In this document: one piece after another, positions 35,982 to 46,690 of the stretch | Position numbering within the stretch: position 1 is the stretch's first letter | Layout: every line of letters starts with the position of its first letter | NCBI GenBank assembly: GCA_030407315.1 | Contig: JALQPE010001989.1 | Location: 1-63,411 of the forward strand | DNA from: Asparagopsis taxiformis | Lineage: Eukaryota > Rhodophyta > Florideophyceae > Bonnemaisoniales > Bonnemaisoniaceae | Length of the DNA: 63,411 nt | Direction of reading: 5' to 3' | The notes under the pieces: generated by a model | Told to the model about the DNA's origin: nothing | The model's input: only the letters and a program-made list of their open reading frames with translations | Databases searched by the model: none | Translations under genes and position numbers: made by a program

Positions 35982-38900
35982 ATGGAATGCAAGTATGAAG
36001 GGTGCTTCTACTACTGCGTAGATGCTTATGCGCTCGCGCTGCATGAGCGAACGTGTCGCTACCGTTTCAACCCCTCTCCCCAACATTTCAACAACGCTCG
36101 TGTCCCTGCCGTCACCCATGAGCCTGCTCGAAACGGCGACCATGATTCCCCGCAACCCAGCTCCCCAGACCCAGAATCTGGTCGTGCTTCCTCCAGCGAC
36201 TCACCCTGTGACGCTCCACTACCACCAACCTCAACCCCCTCCCGCGCAGACCTCCTCGTGCAATCCCTCGCCGCCAGTCTCACAACCCTCGAGTACAAGG
36301 CCGGCGCTGGCCGCGTGAGCGAAGTCATCACCATCCTACAAGACCCCGCATTCTCCCTAGAAAAGTTCAACAGCGCCGTTCGCACCGTAGAAGAATGTCG
36401 CCACGTTACCGCTTCCATGGTCGAAACACATTTCCGCACCGAAGGTTACAAGAGCCACATCATTCCAGACAAAACTGGTAAGTACTCGGCACAGCTGTAC
36501 CTCCGCGACCCAGTCGACATGCTCCGCAGGCAGTTAGCACTGGCTAACGACCAAAATACTCTCTTCCACCCCTCCCCACAGACCGCCCCAGACGGCAACG
36601 CAATATTTTCTCATCCCCTACACACAGAATTCGCGAAAACGCTGCACCAGGTTACTAGACAGCGCGTGCAGCTCTCGGAAGATCCACAGGTCGTATGGGC
36701 AGAGGAAACTGATCCCACACCTTCCTCCTTTGCCGGCCTCCTCCAAGTGTACTCCGACAAGAGCAGCACAAGCCTCAAGAGCTCCGCAATCGTCGCATAC
36801 CCCATACACGTCACACTGCTCAACTTCTCCGCCCCCCTCCGTCGCCACTGCATCCGTACCGGCCTCACCATCGTCGGGTATCTTCCGTACATTGTTAACC
36901 CTTCGTCCAACGCCTTGTTCGGTGATGAAATGCCGACAACCTCTAGTTCTGCTAGTCGCGCTCGCAAAATTGATATTCTTCATAAAGCACTCGAAAAAGT
37001 GTTTTCGTCCCTATCCACCGCGTTCTCTTCCGGGTTCCCCTGCACAGACTCCACTGCAACTGCCCGCCAATGCTTTCCCATCCTAGCCAATTATTGCTGC
37101 GACTTTCCAGAGGCCAAAGAGCTGTCATGCACTCGCAACAGCACTACCACCACACATCCCTGCCACCGCTGCTACATCTCCGCCACTCAACTTGAACCCA
37201 CCGCGCCACACCAGCCCCGCTCCCTCGATGATACACGCTCTGCACGCCAAGAGAGCGCTCAGGAGCATACAATTGCTCCGCTCGAAGCTCTCTCCCTCCT
37301 CGAACAACACTCTGTCCTCGAATCGACCGCTCTTTTACCCACCAACAGTCCTCTAGACCCCTACAACATTTTCTCCTTCGAGCCTCTGCACAATCTCCAC
37401 CTCGGCATCTCAAAGCTCATCAAACAGTGCATTGTCCACCGCCTCAGCTCCCCAGACCTCACCACCACCACTGCCTCCCATTCCGGGACACCTCGCACAT
37501 TCAAGAAGGTGAAAGAATCCATCCTCGCCGGCTCAAACAGCATTCTGTCCGCTATCGAACGCGACTACTACATCACCGGTCTTCATGCCGACTTCTCCAA
37601 GGGTGAGAAGGGCACCAATTTGAACGGCCTCTTCACGGAGGACGGCATACGCGGCATGCTCGCAGCCAAAGACTATCACCATGTCGACATGGTGTTCCCT
37701 TTCATCGCAGCATTCATTGACACATGCTGTGACGAAGTAGAGACAGCCCCCCTCACTTCCATCTGCACGCAATACTCTGACCTCGTCGCATGGGTCATGA
37801 AACGCGGTCGCATCAAGCACTGGACTGCCTCCGAACTAGAAAGCCTCCAGAACTCCATTTCCTATTTCAAACAATCAATGCTCTCCACCCTCGGCCCATT
37901 CCACACCACAGGTCTCAAAACTTTCAAGTTCCATCTTCTAGACCATCTTCCCGGTGACTTGCAGAGATATGGCGCCCTGGAACACATTGATGCAGGCCCC
38001 TACGAACACTCGCATCTTCTGTTCAAACAGAGTTATAGGAAAACCTCTCGAAGGCGCTCCACAGCCATGGAAGAGACTATTCGCCACATGGAATTCTCCT
38101 TGGCCACTCCAACTGGTCACACCCCATCCAACACATTGGGAAACCCACGCATGATATCGCCCACAGACGGTGCAGTACTCGTTCGCGACGGATTCACCGT
38201 TGCACTGCACGACTTTGCCTCCCTGCTGCCCGATGCAACCCTCCTCGTTGCAGATATCGACGGACAGCCCGATCCTGCCACTCTTTTGCCTCTGCACAAC
38301 TCCTCGTTCCCGTCTGCCACCATAACGCTATTCCAGCAACTCGGTGACACAGCTGCACAAGCGTTCCTCACCCTCGCTAGACTGCGCGCCACGGCAGAAG
38401 GCCCTCCAATACATGACATGGACATTTCCGTCACCGTGGTAAAGTCCGCCTACGTCATGGGAGGGTACGTCCCAGATGCCGACGACTTTGACCCGCACAG
38501 TGGCATGCTTCGCCCCACAAACGTGTCGAGGCACAAGCAGCAGCGCGTCTTTGAAACTTCATCATTCGGCCCCGCAAAGAGATCGCAGTACTCCTTTGTC
38601 GTCATCTCCGGAACTGCCGATGACTACAGAACCATATGGGTAGGGCGCGTCCTGGCACTGGTACGCCTGCAGTCTCCAAACCTGTTTCAACCTGTAGAAC
38701 TCGCTTTCGTTCAGTATATGACCTGCTTTGCCCCAAAAACCGCTGTGGAAAAATCACTTGGGTGCATTTGTTTAAAGTGGTCCACATGGGACCCGGACAA
38801 CGGATCCGTTGACAGCAATGACACTGCATCCCACAGTGCAGGTGGTCCTTGGTTTGACCTCATTCCTGCATCTACTATATCTGGCACCGTGCACATCGTA

Positions 38901-39023
38901 CGAAGTAACTTTCCAGTCAAGCCATTTACGAAACAAATGCACTGGTCGGACCACCGTTTCTATCTCAACCGCTTCTACACCAACACTGATTACCAGTTCA
39001 CAGATGATAATGAAGAAGAATAA
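35982..39023 (+). CDS. Plavaka/CACTA-like transposase
   Basis: This intact 1,013-residue frame begins with a C2H2-like finger (CKYEGC and HERTC, residues 3-26), common at the N-terminus of Plavaka proteins. A low-complexity S/P segment follows. The central region has the family pattern: LLQVYSDKSSTSLK, YPIHVTLLNFSAPLRRH, the HP-type segment FPILANYCCDFPEAKEL, a CHRC pair, then YNIFSFEPLHNLHLGISKLI. Later come LLDHLPGDLQRYGALEHIDA and EHSHLLFKQSYRKTSRRRST. These enzymes cut and paste CACTA-type elements at their terminal repeats. The gene converges on the minus-strand ORF2. It has no internal stop, so it may still be functional. The CACTA-like class is secure from these patterns, and the Plavaka subfamily is likely. 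Confidence 0.8.
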   Translation: MECKYEGCFYYCVDAYALALHERTCRYRFNPSPQHFNNARVPAVTHEPARNGDHDSPQPSSPDPESGRASSSDSPCDAPLPPTSTPSRADLLVQSLAASLTTLEYKAGAGRVSEVITILQDPAFSLEKFNSAVRTVEECRHVTASMVETHFRTEGYKSHIIPDKTGKYSAQLYLRDPVDMLRRQLALANDQNTLFHPSPQTAPDGNAIFSHPLHTEFAKTLHQVTRQRVQLSEDPQVVWAEETDPTPSSFAGLLQVYSDKSSTSLKSSAIVAYPIHVTLLNFSAPLRRHCIRTGLTIVGYLPYIVNPSSNALFGDEMPTTSSSASRARKIDILHKALEKVFSSLSTAFSSGFPCTDSTATARQCFPILANYCCDFPEAKELSCTRNSTTTTHPCHRCYISATQLEPTAPHQPRSLDDTRSARQESAQEHTIAPLEALSLLEQHSVLESTALLPTNSPLDPYNIFSFEPLHNLHLGISKLIKQCIVHRLSSPDLTTTTASHSGTPRTFKKVKESILAGSNSILSAIERDYYITGLHADFSKGEKGTNLNGLFTEDGIRGMLAAKDYHHVDMVFPFIAAFIDTCCDEVETAPLTSICTQYSDLVAWVMKRGRIKHWTASELESLQNSISYFKQSMLSTLGPFHTTGLKTFKFHLLDHLPGDLQRYGALEHIDAGPYEHSHLLFKQSYRKTSRRRSTAMEETIRHMEFSLATPTGHTPSNTLGNPRMISPTDGAVLVRDGFTVALHDFASLLPDATLLVADIDGQPDPATLLPLHNSSFPSATITLFQQLGDTAAQAFLTLARLRATAEGPPIHDMDISVTVVKSAYVMGGYVPDADDFDPHSGMLRPTNVSRHKQQRVFETSSFGPAKRSQYSFVVISGTADDYRTIWVGRVLALVRLQSPNLFQPVELAFVQYMTCFAPKTAVEKSLGCICLKWSTWDPDNGSVDSNDTASHSAGGPWFDLIPASTISGTVHIVRSNFPVKPFTKQMHWSDHRFYLNRFYTNTDYQFTDDNEEE

Positions 39024-39100
39024 ATCTAAATCGCAGCACTCTATTGATAATGTACTACATGATAAGCCTTCTAGCCAACGTCACATTTACTGCACTAATT

Positions 39101-41386
39101 TCAACCATCCTCCATTACGCCAAAACCGTTATCAGCAGTGGCTGCATGGCGCCGCTCCATGCCCCCATACTGTGGGGCATTGATTTCGACATTCAGGTTT
39201 GCACTCAGGTGTCCAGCATATGGGTCAACGACGAAAAGTTCTGCGCCAATTAGTCCTTGCGCAATCACACAATCCATTACAGCACCGAGGTTTGACGTAA
39301 TATGCGATTGAATCCAATCCTCGGACACTAGAACAAGTGATGAGCAGCGGTTTACATCATCAACGACATGAACAATTCCAGACCCCTCTCCGCTTTGCCA
39401 CACTTCAACAGCCTCTCTCGTCACAGTACGGCTTGCAAACACATGCCGTGACTGTGCACTAGTCCGCTGTTCGCTCTCGACAACGTCCGTTTCTTCCCTT
39501 GCTTGCGAGCCTTGGAGACAAGACATGCAGTACACCACCATACCAACTAATTGCTGAAAAGCTACCCCCACATATTGACTGTACCGCCTTGTAAACTCCT
39601 TCTGCCGTGCACCTCCTTTCCCCTTCGGTTCATCCAAACACTCCACAGTAGTCACTAGCCAAGCATCCAGGCGCGCCAGCGTTAGTATGCTCGTCTCTAT
39701 GTCCATTACTTGTTCTGGTCGTATCGAATAACCCCTGAAGATGTCCAGTACATTCACAGCTACTCGGTTGTTAAACCAAGCATCACCATTCACTTCCATT
39801 TCGAAGCTGTCAGGAACTATGCCTTTGCTGTATCGCAGCTCTGAGAACGGTGCCGTTCGTCACCTCCCCATATCCAAATCACCGTTGCTTTCCCGTTTCA
39901 AAAGCTTCTCAGAAGCTTCGCGCTTTTGATCCTCTCGCTCGTCCATCTCAGCTCGCGTCGTCAGCGTCGTGCATCTAGACATTAATTTCGTGGACCCCAG
40001 CGAACCGAACAATCTGTCCCTCGCATTACGCTTCCGTGCACTCATCACGTCGGACAGTTTCTGCGTCACCTTCACTTTCAATTCCTTGCTCCCTGCCACA
40101 GCCTCTTGACAGCACACACGCTGCTCCTCATCGGAAAACACATCACACCACAGACTTTGACGCAGTACGTGTCGCACCAAGCCATTCAGCAGATCACTCT
40201 CGTCTCTGTACGAAGGTGTATACCACTGCAGATTCTTGATGATATAGCCCGGAGGGGTAGCAATATATCCTACACCGTTTTCGCTCCAAAGTGTCCCTTC
40301 TACCGGCTCTACCTCGATGGTACGTCCAGTCCAACGTCTCTGCGTTTGTTCCGCCATAGGGTCCAGCTCCATAGTCTCGTTCTTGCACCACTTTGTCAGG
40401 TTTTCCTCAACCGCCCTAAGAACTCCAAGGTATTTCACAGGAATGGCTTTCTGTATGTTCGACTTACCGCCACCGTGATCACTGATTCTACCTGTTCTCG
40501 CAATTGCAGTAAGGCTGGCATTTTCCGCCTGCAGAGTCTTCAGCTTAGCCTCCAACGCAACTATCTCCGTGGTGAGCGCCTTGTTTGCTATGTCCTGGCT
40601 AAACACTTTTTTCCAGCTCCGCGATCTTCTTCTTCTGCGCATTGATGCGACTCGCCATTAAATCGATGGATTCCGGCGGATGCAACCTCTCTGCCCTCAC
40701 CGTCCCCCCATCTCGCACGCTATCGGGATTATGATGTCCTCCATCGGCAATAGCCTGACGTCGCGGGGGCGTTACGCGCATATTTGGCACCAATGACAGT
40801 GTGTTGTGACGAGGCCCGCACTCCGGCTGCTCTCTCCCCTCAGTACCACCTGACCGCCGATGATAGTTGGCATCCTGTGAACGTTGCTCAGAAACAACAT
40901 CCCTTGCCGCTTTCCTCGGGTCCCTGACTGCATTACCTGCTGGGGCTGATGTACTCGGCATAGTTGGCGCAGTGGGGGTCACAGCCTGCAGTGTCTCGGA
41001 AACCCCCGGCTGGGACTCCGTCTGCAGCACCTCCGCATCTGCCAACCCGGGAGGAAGTACCTTTGCCATAGCACTCTGCCGCAATTCCAACATGTTTTGA
41101 GCCACTATCATGTCATCATCATGATGTTCACTGTCCCCTGCGAGCACGCTTGCCTCGGTCAAGCCCCATCTCTCTCCGCGCCGTTCCTCCTTCCTCACTT
41201 TCTCGCTGCGGATCCCCAGTTCTGCGCCGGTCCGTCTTGCGACTACCGGACCGCGGTTCAATGCTGCCGGTAGGCCCAGACCGCTTCTTCACACGGGATT
41301 GTCGGGCACTCGATACAGCAGCTGCTGACCGGGTTTTCTGGAGGCCCGGAGGCTTTGGAGCTTTCTTCGCAATACGCGGCGGAATA
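39101..41386 (-). pseudogene. Element X ORF2: coiled-coil protein of unknown function, broken
   Basis: Read leftward, an upstream frame (about 41386-41200; contains PPRIAKKAPKPPGLQKTRSA) passes to a 220-codon frame (41261-40599). That frame ends in a coiled coil (INAQKKKIAELEK). At a run of six A (minus strand, about 40617) a one-base shift continues the heptads (VFSQDIANKALTTEIVALEA). The frame then reads on to a TGA at 39860. The same frame continues beyond it through 39799 to a stop at 39101 (contains AWFNNRVAVNVLDIFRGYSI). Removing the two shifts and the stop would give about 750 residues: basic N-terminus, disordered middle, coiled coil, C-terminal domain. No known family is recognised. 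By analogy with CACTA elements a DNA-binding accessory protein is possible. The copy in X2 is cut by the gypsy insertion at 50931. Confidence 0.6.
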
Positions 41387-41623
41387 TTGAAGCTTTGCCC
41401 GAAGCGATGGAACGATTGAGTTGCACGAGATACAAAAAAGATTGCTGTATAGTGTCGGTAACCACAACGGTCTGCGATGAACGTTCAGGTCAGGTCAAGT
41501 ACCGGAGAATACGCCAACAGTCCAGATTGTATACGGTAGGCAGTCATCAACAGTATTTAATGAGGTACAATTACAGCTGTCGAGCTAGGCCGCGAGCACC
41601 CCTATGTCCGGAAGACGTCCTGA

Positions 41624-41829
41624 TTTGAATTAAAATTTGGGCTATTCTCAAAAACATGCACATGTGAACATGTTTTTGAGATGGGGGTGTGCCGTACGGC
41701 ACAATCGACCCGCTGAAATCGATGTTTTTCGCAATATTTTTTTCTGCCCTGAATTGTAGAATTTCTGGGCTGGACAGCAATGCAACTGAGCTGGACATCC
41801 ACCGGGCGTCCATTTCAACTTGGTCGTGT
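41624..41829 (+). repeat. Palindromic X repeat, copy in X1
   Basis: The unit contains an inverted repeat with 13-bp arms (TCTCAAAAACATG; 41646-41681) around CACATGTG, itself a palindrome. Next to it is the 14-bp palindrome GTGCCGTACGGCAC (41689-41702). It then runs through TAGAATTTCTGGGCTGG to CGTCCATTTCA. It sits between the SET gene and ORF2, where it could separate or terminate the two transcripts. Confidence 0.85.
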
Positions 41830-42045
41830 ATTTTGCATCTGCACGCATAACAGCATCCAAGCAGTCAGGTTCACTGCTCGGACGAAGCGCACCTGGAGTG
41901 TGAACGATTGGTTTTTGACAGGTGAGTACTGCCGAATAGGTTTCACCCTGGACTAATGGTGGCTGGACATGCTGCATTATATGATATACTTCGACTCTGG
42001 AACGTAGCTTTATTTGTAGTCGAAATGAAAACATCTTTCGTGAAC

Positions 42046-42849
42046 CTAATTCCATGCTCTAAACGCTGTCCCATAATGAACGTAGAGCTCCTGCCCTGGA
42101 CGGATATCGCGGATTGCACGTACTACGATGATCTTCGGATTTTCTAGGTCCTTCGCCTTGAGCTTCTTCCCCGTCGAACCGCTGCTGTAGTTCTCGACAA
42201 ACTCGACGTTGGCCATCCGCCTGGTGTCTTCCGCCGGAGTGTCCTCACCTCGCAAATACCGCGGGTCGTTGATGAACTGCGCCGAACAGAACGGAGCCGG
42301 AACAATCCAAATTGGATGCTCGATGTTTTCGTCGTCCTCCGCTGTTGCATACAGCTTGATGGCATACATCAAGAATGTTTCCTTCGTTATCGCCATGTGA
42401 CCCTCTCCGTACGCGAACCGCATCGACTCCTTGCTCATATCAGAGTACACAACAGTTCCGTAGTATGCACATACTTCGTCGCCAACATTAAATGTCTGTT
42501 CAGCGAAGAGCCCTCTTCCTGCATTTGGATGCTTAATCAGCGATGGTCGAACGCTCAATTTTTTCGCAACACAATCGTGTGCCCGCATCACGCGAGGGTT
42601 TTCAGTTTGCAACCAGCGGCGCAGGGAAGGTGGCCAATAATGTACCGGTTTTTCCATGTGCTCGTGCGACGCAATCGACTCTGGGCACAGCTGCCAGAGG
42701 TACTGCCGAATATATTTCGGGAACCTGTGGTACAGGGGAAGGCCAGGTGGGGGTTCGATGATCCTGCGTTCCCTCTGTGTACGCATCGTGACAGAGGGGG
42801 ACGCCAAGAACTTCTCAGCACTCTGTTTCGCTTCTGTCGTGACCCTCAT
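42046..42849 (-). pseudogene. SET-domain part of the methyltransferase-SET gene, cut by X2
   Basis: These 267 codons are identical in protein sequence to the C-terminal quarter of the gene at 47006-50207, on the opposite strand. They contain GRGLFAEQ, AQFINDPRY and DIRPGQELYVHYG, the SET signature segments. The frame begins with ATG at 42849, but that Met is internal in the full-length gene. The true 5' part has been displaced by the insertion of X2 at 42850. Confidence 0.85.
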
Positions 42850-43075
42850 CGTCTGTGTTCTCGGAAATGGACGCGGACGTCCACAACCTCTAGTACACCT
42901 AGTATTACTATGCGGACGGCCATTTTCTCCAGTATTTTTGGATGTCCGCCTAGAACCGGACGTCCATGCGGTCTAGTACGTCTAGTATTACTAGGACGAC
43001 ATTCATTGTTTCTAGTACCACGGATGTCCCCCTCGGGATGGACTTCCACCATGTCTATGTCAATCTAGGACGGGC
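42850..43075 (+). repeat. Terminal and subterminal repeats of X2 (methyltransferase side)
   Basis: GGACGTCCA, CTCTAGTAC, CCTAGTATTACTA and related words recur from the terminus. The first 34 bases match the X1 transposase-side end at 31 positions, which identifies both as inverted termini of one family. Confidence 0.75.
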
Positions 43076-43795
43076 GCCGGTTCAGAAATTCAAAAATTTC
43101 GAGCCCAGAAATTTCTGCCGCCGTGCTCGACATGGATGTCCGCATCCATCACGGCGACCACTCCATTTTTCCTTGTCGGTCGACTCCAATTTCGTCTTTA
43201 ATTTTTTCATCCTCTCGCTCACACCCCCTTCCTGTTGGTGCTCACCTCCCCCGTACTGTACCTCAAACACCCCCAAAACCACTCTAGCACGCATTTTCAG
43301 CTACCTATCCCCGCTTCCACGCTGCACACCTCCATTCCATACCTACTTTTCTGCTCTACCGTACAGATTTCGTATAACCAGTCCTCATACTACCTCAGAA
43401 TAGGGAAAAACACCCCCTATCTCCTCGACCATGCTCTCCCCCAACACCTTTGAAACGTATTGTTCTTCAATACCCTCTCTCCTGTACCTTCAACCCCTCT
43501 CCTTCGCCCTCTACACAAACTTCCCCTGCAGCTTACTCTTCGAAAACCTCTCACTCCCCATCCCGTACCCGACCTGCTCCACCCCTCCCTCCCTCAGCTG
43601 CTCCATGCCCCCACGACATCCGCATCTTCGATACCGTATACACCACCACAACTGGCCCACGCTCCCGCTCCCCCGCCGTCTCCCCAGAAACCTCCCCGCT
43701 CTGAACCACATATCAACCCCCCACCTCGCACCCATCCTCCCACTCCCCTCCTGCCCCAAATACAATAACCCCCTTCTTCACCATCACATCCCCAC

Positions 43796-44175
43796 TCACC
43801 ACAGCCAGAACAGACGCCACCCCCTCCCCCTCTTTCTCCTCACTTTCCTAAAACCCCCTCCTCTCGGGGCGTTCAACCGCACCCTCCTACGGTCCCACCT
43901 AAACACCTCCTCCGCCGTCACTACCCCAGCACCCCGCAGCGTCTCCCCAATCCCCATAATATGCTTGTCGGCACTCCTCTCCGAATCACACTCCAATCTA
44001 AACCCGCACTCCGTACATTTCCACCTCCCCCTGTACCATCCCAAGATTCCATCCCCCCACAGAACACATCCTCATACCACAGAAGAATTTTCTTCCTCTC
44101 ATACCTCATCCTTAAAACCTCCATCAGCTCCATGTAAATTTCGATGTAAATATTTTCTCCACTATGCAATCTCAA
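43796..44175 (-). pseudogene. Decayed minus-strand frame with a zinc-finger-like segment
   Basis: Two overlapping minus-strand frames join into one protein-like reading: EIYMELMEVLRMRYERKK, then WYRGRWKCTECGFRLECDSE and SADKHIMGIGETLRGAGV. The CTEC and later His resemble a C2H2 finger. Further left the strand is G-rich and low in complexity, and opposite it a pyrimidine tract opens long frames by composition. The function is unknown. It lies in element X between its terminus and the methyltransferase gene. Confidence 0.35.
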
Positions 44176-44456
44176 ACATGTATGAGCCTATGACTTTCCG
44201 CTTTGTCAACCCTGAATATTGGTACTCATGTATTCATAAAATAGGGCCACCCACATCCCTATCCCGTTCTGCAAGCTTTACAAACCACTAGACGCATACT
44301 CCACAACTATACAACAAACACTACTCGCTATTTCAGACGACGCGGTACACAAATAGCGTAGTCTTAACCTTCCGTGACGCCTTCCCTGATGCGTACAAGT
44401 GTGAAACACGTCTAGACTACCACTACTACGATATAGTATATCAGAAGTGAGTGCGG

Positions 44457-45330
44457 GAATTTTCGGCACAGGAGATGCTGGGCCACCAAATTGATTTTTC
44501 GGAAATTTTAGAATTTCTGGGCTGGCCAGCAATACAATCGAGCTGGACATCCACCGGACGTCCATTTCAGGTTGGTCGTGAGAGAGCGGGGCGGGACCAT
44601 GATGAAACAAGGACCAAAACGTGTCCCGGGCGTATTGAGCCTGAAATCGACCCTTCGCAAGACGCCATTTAGCCTTACAGTTGGTGCTTACAGACGCCAG
44701 TGATAGCCCCCGATCGGGGCCAGCGGTCGGTTCCTGGGGCCGTTGTGGCCAAATTAGACACCCTGATTAGAATTAAAATTTGGGCTATTCTGAAAAACAT
44801 GCACATGTGAACATGTTTTTGAGATGGGGGTCTGCCGTACGGCACAATCGACCGGCCCAAATCGATGATTTTTTACAATTTTTTTTGTGCCCGAAATTGT
44901 AGAATTTCTGGGCCGGCCAGCAATGCATCTGAGCTGGACATCCACCGGACGTCCATTTCAGGTTGGTCGTGAGAGAGTGGGGCGGGACCATGATGAAACA
45001 AGGACCAAGACCTGTCCCAGACGTGTTGAGCCTGAAATCGACCCATCGTTAGGCGCCATTTAGCTTTACAGTTAGTGCTTACAGAAGCCAGTGATGACCC
45101 CGCTCGGGTCGGCGGCTCCGGTTCCTGGGGCCGTTGTGGCCAAATTAGACACCCTGATTTGAATTAAAATTTAGGCTATTCTCAAGAACATGCACATGTG
45201 AACATGTTTTTGAGATGGGGGTGTGCCGTACGGCACAAACGACCCGCTGAAGTCAAGGTTTTTTACAATATTTTTGCTGCCCGAAATTTTAGAATTTCTG
45301 GGCTGGCCAGCAATGCAATAGCTATCTGCT
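44457..45330 (+). repeat. About 391-bp tandem repeat containing the palindromic X repeat
   Basis: CCACCGGACGTCCATTTCAG lies near 44550 and 44942, a spacing of 392. Each unit contains the palindromic X repeat and ends GGCCGTTGTGGCCAAATTAG. A third unit starts at about 45158 and stops after the palindromes. The hairpin itself occurs near 44790 and 45180. Confidence 0.8.
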
Positions 45331-45887
45331 CTAAACCGATTCTAACAAGCAGAAAGAATCCTCTCCTTCATGACGATGCTCTCGAATGGAGTGCAATGCA
45401 ACGGTCTCCCTCCAAGAGAACGACAAAGCATCGTCTTTTCCAAGGCATTTCCGTACGAAAAATAATCGAAACAAATATTTGACTTTAACCTAACAGCTAT
45501 CGCGAGCACCGTACTCAGCTATATTTCCTCTGTAATTTCCTTCCTCCAGCCAATCAATAGCCGCTTGGTCACACGCTTAAAAGTCTTCCACTATCTGTCC
45601 TATCCATCGAAGAGGGTTCGATCCAGGCCTTGATGGGTGTGCAACCCGAGAAATTGAAAATGGAACATATTGCGACAGAGATGAGATCATCTCATCTCTG
45701 ATGACATGATGTCATTCTCTTTCGTTTACTTTTTTCTAACAAGATTCTAAACGTCTACGCAGCGGAACGAACCCAATGTCGTCCGTCCGTTTTCAGCCCG
45801 GAGAGATGTGGATGTCAGGTAAGACGCAGTGGTGATGTCGTGTTGATTCCCACAGATCCCTCCGCGAGCGAGTGATCGAGGTCCGGT
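45331..45887. other. Interval within X2 without a recognisable gene
   Basis: No open frame of note is present. A short perfect inverted repeat (GAGATGATCTCATCTC) lies near 45685, next to a repeated ATGATGTCAT word. Confidence 0.3.
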
Positions 45888-46260
45888 TCGGATATTGTTG
45901 CCATTAACGGAGGTGGAGGAGGTGGCTACGGAGGAAGCCTGCAGAACATGTGACTCACATCTCGGATATGTCAGTACCCATGGATGAGAAGAAAAGCATG
46001 TTGAGGTGCGGTTCGGATATTGTTGCCATTAACGGAGGCGGAGGAGGCGGCTACGGAGGAAGCCTGCAGAACATGTGACTCACATCTCGGAGATGTCAGT
46101 ACCCATGGATGAGAAGAAAAGCATGTTGAAGTGCGGTTCGGATAATCGATCCATTAACGGAGGTGGTGGTGGAGGCTATGGTGGAAGCCTGGAGAAGAAT
46201 AGAATAGTCCTATACCCATGGATCACAAGAAAACGTTGTTGGGCTCCTTTTCGAAGCCCA
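45888..46260 (+). repeat. Three tandem units of about 122-126 bp encoding Gly-rich micro-frames
   Basis: Each unit carries CGGTTCGGATATTGTTGCCA (or a variant), then GGAGGNGGAGGAGGNGGCTA, then CCCATGGATGAGAAGAAAAG. The second and third units have short frames starting MSVPMDEKKSML, followed by C-G-S-D and INGGGGGGYGGSL. A fourth, partial unit (CCCATGGATCACAAGAAAAC) begins the frame at 46218. Codon-level variation within the Gly run changes third positions, suggesting past coding use. Confidence 0.65.
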
Positions 46261-46466
46261 TTCGTCTCTTGAATAAATTTAGCACCCGAATCATATACGA
46301 TTGCCGAGTTGACACTCCGTATGTGTCGTTGGTAGAAATAGCAGGGGTTCCACCACTCAGCTGGCGGGAAGTAGTTACTGATTGGATGAGATATGGCTTA
46401 GCTCCCGCCAAAACCGATAGCTCTGGGCTCAGGTTCTCCAAATGTGGTTATACGAATGTGTTCTGA
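46218..46466 (+). CDS. Small unrecognised frame in X2, 82 codons
   Basis: It starts MDHKKTLLGSFSKPIRLLNK, the start being homologous to the MDEKK starts of the preceding tandem units. It continues with VEIAGVPPLSWREVVTDWMR before a TGA. The composition looks like real protein but I know no family. It lies upstream of the methyltransferase gene in the same direction and could be a remnant of another X gene. Confidence 0.3.
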   Translation: MDHKKTLLGSFSKPIRLLNKFSTRIIYDCRVDTPYVSLVEIAGVPPLSWREVVTDWMRYGLAPAKTDSSGLRFSKCGYTNVF

Positions 46467-46495
46467 CAATGCTAGAAGACGAATATCTGCATCCT

Positions 46496-46690
46496 GATTT
46501 GAATTAAAATTTGGGCTATTCTCAAAAACATGCACATGTGAACATGTTTTTGAGATGGGGATGTGCCGTACGGCACAATCGACCGCCGAAATCGATGTTT
46601 TTTGCAATATTTTTTCTGCCCGAAATTGTAGAATTTCTGGTCTGGCCAGCAATGCATCTGAGCTGGACATCCCCATGTCCAGTGGCCGTC
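46496..46690 (+). repeat. Palindromic X repeat, upstream of the methyltransferase gene
   Basis: This is the same unit as at 41624: the CAAAAACATG/CATGTTTTTG inverted repeat, then GTGCCGTACGGCAC, then GTAGAATTTCTGG. It lies about 320 bases before the ATG at 47006, so promoter or insulator roles are possible but unproven. Confidence 0.8.

Larger units (their letters stand above)
33435..42849 (+). mobile_element. Element X1: Plavaka/CACTA-like transposon, interrupted copy
   Basis: The copy starts with a 34-base terminus that matches the X2 terminus at 42850 except at positions 11, 14 and 18. It runs through subterminal repeats, two tandem arrays, a plus-strand transposase (35982-39023), a convergent minus-strand coiled-coil gene (39101-41386), a palindromic repeat, and a minus-strand SET gene cut at 42849. 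At that point X2 begins. Bases 41322-42849 are the exact-length reverse complement of 49404-50931, where I see only about three substitutions. The methyltransferase part of this copy should lie beyond the right end of X2, outside the window. Confidence 0.8.

Noticed and set aside
39044..39253. Small plus-strand frame after the transposase
   Set aside because: It is the reverse of the C-terminal part of ORF2, which has the better reading.
43431..44291. 286-codon Pro/Ser/His-rich plus-strand frame in X2 (and its X3 counterpart near 31744)
   Set aside because: The pyrimidine-rich tract lacks stops by composition, and several overlapping frames are equally open.
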